Shown here in pieces: positions 6,936 through 10,327 of a stretch of DNA of 10,327 nucleotides. The notes below the pieces were generated by a model. The model was not told where the DNA came from. It saw only the letters and a program-made list of their open reading frames with translations, and made no database searches. Position 1 is the first letter of the stretch, and each line of letters starts with the position of its first letter. Both the position numbers and the translations under genes were made by a program. Source of the DNA: a bacterium (lineage in GTDB: Bacteria > Desulfobacterota > GWC2-55-46 > DRQE01); the NCBI GenBank assembly GCA_027017505.1, contig JALUQR010000144.1:1-10327 (forward strand), read 5' to 3'.

Positions 6936-7499
6936 CTAAAGTGTCAGGCGATACCACCAGTACTTGAGAAACTCACCTGTTACGATGAAAAGACCCTCTC
7001 CCCTCCACCACCTCTGGCTGTCAAAGTTGGGACTTTCCACAGGATACAGCTTTATGGTTATGGCAGGGGGGAGGGTCTTTCTGAATATAAACTGGGCACG
7101 CCTCATGTGATACACGGAGGTTATGAGCACTATGGAGGAAAGATGAAGCCTTCGGGCAAGTCTTCTTATCTCACGGGCGTTCTCAAGTGTGCTGGTTGAG
7201 TTCTTCTCAAGGATTATTCGTGATTTTTCTTCCGGTGAGAGGGGCTCAAGGAATATGCTCTCTGTGTCTGCATCTTTGTCCACACCGCTCAGTATGAGAA
7301 TCTCTGCAACACCGTCTCTTAAAAGCCTCAGCCCAGCTTCTGCCCTGCCCACACCCCCTGTGAGCACCACTATGGCATCTGCCCTGCCTGTTTCACCTGC
7401 CCTGAACCTGGAAAGACTGGTTGCAAAGCTCACAAACCCGCGGAAGACCACAACCGAAAGTGTTAGAAGTATTATCGCTGTGAGGATTCGTCTCTTCAT
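6936..7499 (-). CDS. Membrane-anchored DUF218 (YdcF/ElyC-like) protein
   Basis: A 187-residue DUF218 protein. Residues about 4-26 (RILTAIILLTLSVVVFRGF and onward) form one hydrophobic segment after a short basic start, read as an uncleaved N-terminal membrane anchor with the domain outside the cytoplasm. The domain shows the family pattern: ADAIVVLTGGVGRAEAGLRL, ILILSGV, NSTSTLENAREI, then SSIVLITSVYHMRRAQFIFRK. Some DUF218 members (ElyC, SanA) are linked to envelope or peptidoglycan-precursor maintenance in E. coli, but the biochemical role is unknown and I infer none. The ATG at 7499 lacks an evident ribosome binding site; a promoter lies upstream on this strand. The gene is convergent with UPF0173 and divergent from rpmB, so it is a single-gene unit. 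A long inverted repeat lies inside its 3' half. Confidence 0.87.
   Translation of the reverse strand: MKRRILTAIILLTLSVVVFRGFVSFATSLSRFRAGETGRADAIVVLTGGVGRAEAGLRLLRDGVAEILILSGVDKDADTESIFLEPLSPEEKSRIILEKNSTSTLENAREIRRLARRLHLSSIVLITSVYHMRRAQFIFRKTLPPAITIKLYPVESPNFDSQRWWRGEGLFIVTGEFLKYWWYRLTL
6989..7080. repeat. 16-bp inverted repeat (one mismatch) within the DUF218 gene
   Basis: Bases 6989-7004 (AAAGACCCTCTCCCCT) and 7065-7080 (AGGGGGGAGGGTCTTT) are inverted copies, matching at 15 of 16 positions, 60 nt apart. The one mismatch (6999/7070) is a G-U pair in plus-strand RNA but an A-C mismatch in the DUF218 mRNA. It does not encode an obvious repeat in the protein: the two arms read as KTLPP and GEGLF in the same frame. 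A role in RNA folding or transcription ending is possible but not shown. Confidence 0.5.
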
Positions 7500-7513
7500 A
7501 GAAAAGTTTGTGC

Positions 7514-7542
7514 TTGAAAAGTAAAGGTGAATCTGTTAAAAA
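7514..7542 (+). promoter_or_regulatory. Possible rpmB promoter
   Basis: TTGAAA (7514-7519), 17 bp, TAAAAA (7537-7542; four of six -10 bases). It would start an rpmB transcript near 7549 with a leader of about 45 nt. Weak -10, so tentative; the TATAGA at 7544-7549 is an alternative -10 without a good -35. Confidence 0.33.
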
Positions 7543-7571
7543 GTATAGATTGAAACCCTCAGGAGGGTCAA
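7542..7571 (-). promoter_or_regulatory. Probable promoter of the DUF218 gene
   Basis: Read on the minus strand: TTGACC (7571-7566), 18 bp, TATACT (7547-7542), each matching consensus at five of six bases. Transcription would begin near 7535, about 35 nt before the ATG at 7499. Its -10 abuts the proposed rpmB -10 on the other strand. Confidence 0.5.
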
Positions 7572-7586
7572 GCAGTAAAAGGAGGT
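7550..7586 (+). promoter_or_regulatory. rpmB leader: hairpin with a decoy and a true Shine-Dalgarno
   Basis: The leader has two Shine-Dalgarno-like sequences: AGGAGGG (7561-7567), with no start codon at a usable distance, and AAAAGGAGGT (7577-7586), nine bases before the rpmB TTG. The first sits in an inverted repeat, ACCCTC (7555-7560) with GAGGGT (7563-7568), flanked by TTGA (7550-7553) and TCAA (7568-7571). The CCCTC arm could pair with either purine tract, which would hide or free the true site. The role is inferred from sequence only. Confidence 0.4.
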
Positions 7587-7594
7587 AGATTGAT

Positions 7595-7786
7595 TTGGCC
7601 TACAGGTGCGAGATATGTGGCAAGGGTGTTGTGTTTGGCAACAACATAAGCCATGCCAACAATAAGACCCGAAGGAAGTGGTACCCCAACCTGCAGAATG
7701 TGAGGGTAAGACAGGGCTCAAGGACTGTAAGGATGAGGGTCTGCACCAGGTGTATAAGGTCAGGTGCTGTAACAAAGGTTGCCTGA
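7595..7786 (+). CDS. rpmB: 50S ribosomal protein L28 (bL28), four-cysteine form
   Basis: bL28 of the large ribosomal subunit, 63 residues, typical for the short bacterial form. The N-terminus AYRCEICGKGVVFGNNISHANNKTRRKWYPNLQNVRV is diagnostic. Cys5/Cys8 (CEIC) and Cys50/Cys53 (CTRC) form a complete zinc-ribbon set, so this is the C+ type. In many bacteria C+ proteins are paired with zinc-independent paralogues induced by zinc limitation; none is visible here. The start is TTG at 7595, unusual for a ribosomal protein, but it is decided by the strong AAAAGGAGGT at 7577-7586 and by the family N-terminus; no ATG is available. It stands alone between the divergent DUF218 gene and the convergent ridA, whose stop is only two bases away. 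Confidence 0.97.
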   Translation: MAYRCEICGKGVVFGNNISHANNKTRRKWYPNLQNVRVRQGSRTVRMRVCTRCIRSGAVTKVA

Positions 7787-7791
7787 GCTCA
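7784..7791. other. Palindrome holding the stop codons of two convergent genes
   Basis: TGAGCTCA is a perfect 8-bp palindrome. Its left TGA stops rpmB on the plus strand and its right TCA is the TGA stop of ridA on the minus strand. There is no intergenic room for a terminator between the two genes, so each transcript must end inside or beyond the other gene. Confidence 0.9.
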
Positions 7792-8163
7792 TCCCACCAG
7801 GGCAATAACATCCATCTCTATTGATACCCCTTTTGGAAGGCTACTCACACCAACTGTGGTTCTTGCAGGATACGGGGGGCTGAAGTACTCGCCGTATACG
7901 GTGTTGACCTCGTGAAATAGGGAGAGGTCTGTAAGGTATATTGTGGTTTTAACCACATCCTTGAGTTCAAGCCCCTCTGCGTGAAGTATTGCCTTTATGT
8001 TTTCCAGCACCTGTGTGGTCTGTTCTCTTACAGGGCCTGTGATTATTCTGCCATCAGGGGTTGCGGGTATCTGCCCGGAGAGGAAGACCATGTTAGCCAC
8101 CCTTACGGCCTGTGAATAGGGTCCAAAGGGTGCTGGAGCGTGGGCGGTGTGAATCTGTTTCAT
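7789..8163 (-). CDS. ridA: RidA family enamine/imine deaminase (YjgF/YER057c/UK114)
   Basis: RidA proteins hydrolyse reactive enamine/imine intermediates, such as 2-aminoacrylate released by PLP enzymes, as homotrimers in the cytosol. The 124 residues match the family, with APAPFGPYSQAVRV at the N-terminus, FLSGQIPATPDG, QVLENIKAIL and the signature PARTTVGVSSLPKGVSIEMDVIA. Arg101, the residue that grips the carboxylate in active RidA, is present, as are Tyr15 and Glu116, so deaminase activity is likely. I chose ATG at 8163 because AAGGAGG (about 8180-8174) stands ten bases before it; the TTG nine bases further upstream would be only about one base from that site. The start lies inside the preceding RelA/SpoT gene, overlapping it by 71 bp in another frame, so both are probably on one transcript. 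Older annotations call this endoribonuclease L-PSP. Confidence 0.96.
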   Translation of the reverse strand: MKQIHTAHAPAPFGPYSQAVRVANMVFLSGQIPATPDGRIITGPVREQTTQVLENIKAILHAEGLELKDVVKTTIYLTDLSLFHEVNTVYGEYFSPPYPARTTVGVSSLPKGVSIEMDVIALVG

Positions 8164-10327
8164 GGGATTCAAGCCTCCTTCCGTCTTTGAGTCTGGTAAC
8201 CTTCTTTATCTTCTTAACACCACGGAGCTCTTTCATAATAAAGTTAAGGTGCTCTACACCCTGCACCTCTATCTCAAAGGTGCATACTGCAAGTTTGTCC
8301 GTTGTGGTGCGTATGTTGGCCCCTGTTATGTTCGCATCGGCGTTTTTTATTATGCCCGTCATCTCTGCAAGGAGTCCCTTCTCATCAAGCGAGATGACCT
8401 CTATCTTTACGGGTCTCAGCACCGTGGCGTCCCTGTCCCACTCTGCGTCCACCCTTCTTTCAGGGTCCACATCTATTATGTTCTGACAGCTCTTATGATG
8501 GATGGTTATACCCTGGCCTGTGGTTATAAGTCCCATTATGGGTTCTCCTGGCAGGGGGTTGCAACAGCCCGCAAACCTTACAAGGATGTCATCCATACCC
8601 CGTATCTTTATGCCCTCGCTGGTGGGTTTGCCCTTAAGGCGCTGGAACACCCTTTTAAACGAGGGTAGCCTCTTTCTTATGGAAAGCCCTTCCTGTGGCA
8701 GAAGCTTTGTAAGAAGCTGTCTTACGGGTATCTTGCCATAGCCTATGTTTGCAAGAAGGGTCTCTACGGAGTTAAACCCCAGAAGCCTTGCGACACGCTC
8801 AAGCTCACCAGACTTTAAAAGCTCTGAGAACTCAAGGTTATGTTTTTTAAGCTCCTTTTCGCATATTTCTCTGCCGAGGGCAATGCTCTTTTCCCTTTCC
8901 TCTGTCTTTATCCATCTTCTTATGCGGGTCTTTGCCCTTGAGGTTACCACAAACTTCAGCCAGTCCTTGCTCGGTTTGTGGTGTGGAGAGGTTATTATCT
9001 CCACCACATCGCCGTTCTGCAGTCTGTATGTAAGGGGCACCATCTTTCCGTTCACCCTTGCACCTGAACAGTGATGCCCCACATCGGTGTGTATTCCATA
9101 GGCAAAGTCCACTGGTGTGGCACCTGCGGGAAACACCTTTATGTCACCCTTGGGGGTGAAGACAAATATCTCCTCTGGAAAGAGGTCCACCTTGAGGGTC
9201 TCAAGAAACTCAAAGGAGTCCTTAAGGTCCTTCTGCCATTCGAGTATGCGTCGTATCCATGCAAAGCTGAGCTCGTGTTTGTCAGCGGTGTGGGGCTTGC
9301 CCTCCTTGTACTTCCAGTGGGCTGCTATGCCGTATTCTGCTATCCTGTGCATCTCCTTTGTGCGTATCTGGATCTCCATCCTCTTGCCCTCTGGACCAAC
9401 CACGGTTGTGTGAAGCGATTGATACATGTTCTGCTTTGGCAGGGCTATGTAGTCCTTGAACCTCCAGGGAAGGGGCTTCCACAGGGAATGCACTATGCCG
9501 AGCACAGAGTAGCAATCACGCACAGTGTTGACTATAACCCTGAACGCAAGGATGTCGTATATGTTCTCAAAGTCCACACCCTGTTCCTCCATCTTTCTGT
9601 AGATGCTGTAGAGGTGTTTGAGTCTACCGCTTATCTCTCCCTCTATTTTGTGTTCCGCAAGTTTCTCACGAAGAAGCTCGGTTACAACGGTGATGTATCT
9701 TTCCTTTTCCTTTTCCTCTCTTATTATTAGTTCCTTGAGTTTTCTGTATCTTTCTGGCTCGAGGTATTTAAACGAGAGGTCTTCAAGCTCTGTCTTCATC
9801 CATCCTATACCCAGCCTGTTTGCAAGTGGGGCGTATATGTCGAGTGTTTCCTGGGCTATCTTTTTCTGCTTTTCCCTGGGCAGGGGCGAGAGGGTGCGCA
9901 TGTTGTGGAGTCTGTCTGCAAGCTTTATGAGCACCACCCTTATGTCCCTTGCCATCGCAAGAAGCATCTTTCGGAAGTTTTCCGCCTCAACATCCTCTTT
10001 CTTCCACTGGGATATGTGATTGAGCTTTGTAAGGGCATCCACAAGGTTTGCTATTTCCTCGCCGAAGAACTCCTTTATCTCCTCTATGGTGGTGAAGGTG
10101 TCCTCAACGGTGTCGTGCAGTAGCCCTGTTGCAACAGCGTTTACATCCATCTTAAGCTCTGTGAGTATCTTTGCCACCGCAAGGGGATGTGCAAGATAGG
10201 GCTCTCCTGAGATACGGGTCTGCCCCTTGTGGACCTTTGCAGAAAAAATATAGGCCTGCTTTATCACATCAAGGTCCGCAGAGGGATTGTAAGAGGCAAC
10301 CCTCTCGAGTATGTCCTCTATTCTTAC
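8093..10327 (-). CDS. Bifunctional (p)ppGpp synthase/hydrolase, RelA/SpoT family (extreme N-terminus outside window)
   Basis: Long RSH protein that makes and degrades (p)ppGpp. The frame is open to the right edge; the first visible residues, VRIEDILERVASYNPSADLD, match RSH N-termini, so only one or a few codons are missing and the GTG at 10267 is internal. Residues here are counted from the edge (744 visible). Domains: HD hydrolase with His47, His71-Asp72 (LLHDTVEDT) and LADRLHNMRTL; synthetase with GRLKHLYSIYRKM, R289-F-K-D292, YQSLHT and EIQIRT; TGS from about 383 (FVFTPKGD); a Cys588-Cys589 zinc-finger/RIS region (FAGCCNPLPG); and ACT from about 630. The RXKD motif is that of bifunctional enzymes, not EXDD of RelA-only ones, and the hydrolase residues are intact. 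The product extends about 30 residues past the usual end (after VTRL), overlapping ridA by 71 bp. Naming as relA, spoT or rel is ambiguous. Confidence 0.95.
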   Translation of the reverse strand, partial: VRIEDILERVASYNPSADLDVIKQAYIFSAKVHKGQTRISGEPYLAHPLAVAKILTELKMDVNAVATGLLHDTVEDTFTTIEEIKEFFGEEIANLVDALTKLNHISQWKKEDVEAENFRKMLLAMARDIRVVLIKLADRLHNMRTLSPLPREKQKKIAQETLDIYAPLANRLGIGWMKTELEDLSFKYLEPERYRKLKELIIREEKEKERYITVVTELLREKLAEHKIEGEISGRLKHLYSIYRKMEEQGVDFENIYDILAFRVIVNTVRDCYSVLGIVHSLWKPLPWRFKDYIALPKQNMYQSLHTTVVGPEGKRMEIQIRTKEMHRIAEYGIAAHWKYKEGKPHTADKHELSFAWIRRILEWQKDLKDSFEFLETLKVDLFPEEIFVFTPKGDIKVFPAGATPVDFAYGIHTDVGHHCSGARVNGKMVPLTYRLQNGDVVEIITSPHHKPSKDWLKFVVTSRAKTRIRRWIKTEEREKSIALGREICEKELKKHNLEFSELLKSGELERVARLLGFNSVETLLANIGYGKIPVRQLLTKLLPQEGLSIRKRLPSFKRVFQRLKGKPTSEGIKIRGMDDILVRFAGCCNPLPGEPIMGLITTGQGITIHHKSCQNIIDVDPERRVDAEWDRDATVLRPVKIEVISLDEKGLLAEMTGIIKNADANITGANIRTTTDKLAVCTFEIEVQGVEHLNFIMKELRGVKKIKKVTRLKDGRRLESHETDSHRPRSSTLWTLFTGRKGG

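Noticed and set aside
7561..7594. Leader peptide behind the upstream AGGAGGG of rpmB
   Set aside because: No ATG, GTG or TTG lies at a usable distance after 7567 before the true ribosome binding site.
8170..8172. TTG start for ridA, three codons before the ATG
   Set aside because: The AAGGAGG site would be about one base from it, too close; the ATG at 8163 has the right spacing and fits family length.
9071..9730. 219-residue plus-strand open frame opposite the RSH gene
   Set aside because: Low-complexity composition, no family resemblance and no ribosome binding site; it is the shadow of the conserved synthetase domain.
10265..10267. GTG as the start of the RSH gene
   Set aside because: The 20 codons upstream to the window edge (VRIEDILERVASYNPSADLD) are clearly RSH sequence, so the true start is just outside the window.
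1..10327. CRISPR array, insertion sequence, tRNA/rRNA, attachment site or phage/defence island
   Set aside because: No regularly spaced repeats, transposase, integrase, terminal repeats or RNA gene were recognised; gaps between genes are all under 130 bp and the genes are housekeeping.

Overview
The window is a stretch of bacterial housekeeping chromosome. It is densely packed, with ten protein genes, no RNA genes, no mobile elements and no CRISPR array. Ile is written very often as ATA and Arg as AGG/AGA, and strong AAGGAGG-type ribosome binding sites occur. Together with the gene content (long RecG, four-cysteine L28, bifunctional RSH next to RidA, UPF0173 and DUF523 proteins), this suggests a non-enteric, possibly thermophilic anaerobic bacterium of a Nitrospirota/Deltaproteobacteria-like kind. 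That placement is an inference with low confidence.

Layout, left to right. Positions 1-3957 (+) hold the C-terminal half of carB (the upstream part lies outside the window) followed almost without a gap by recG. Positions 3958-4086 are a 129-bp intergenic region with a good sigma70-type promoter and a hairpin over the purM ribosome binding site. Positions 4087-6211 (+) form a tight purM-purN-DUF523 operon (6-bp gap, then an 8-bp overlap). Positions 6257-6922 (+) encode a UPF0173 metallo-beta-lactamase-fold hydrolase with its own A-rich leader and possible promoter. Convergent to it, after 13 bp, is a membrane-anchored DUF218 (YdcF-like) gene (7499-6936, -). It is divergent from rpmB (7595-7786, +) across a 95-bp region with possible back-to-back promoters. 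rpmB meets ridA (8163-7789, -) stop to stop with 2 bp between them. ridA is the downstream partner of a RelA/SpoT-family gene (minus strand, 10327-8093) that runs off the right edge by probably only one or a few codons.

Functional themes are nucleotide synthesis (CarB for pyrimidines/arginine, PurM and PurN for purines), replication-fork repair (RecG), stringent control ((p)ppGpp synthase/hydrolase), translation (L28) and metabolite damage control (RidA). DUF523 is related to the thiouracil desulfurase TudS and may also be a base-salvage or sulfur enzyme.

I found no clearly new biological system. The points most worth a second look are the 71-bp out-of-phase overlap of the RSH and ridA genes, the tandem Shine-Dalgarno/hairpin arrangement before rpmB, the purM leader, and a 16-bp inverted repeat inside the DUF218 gene.
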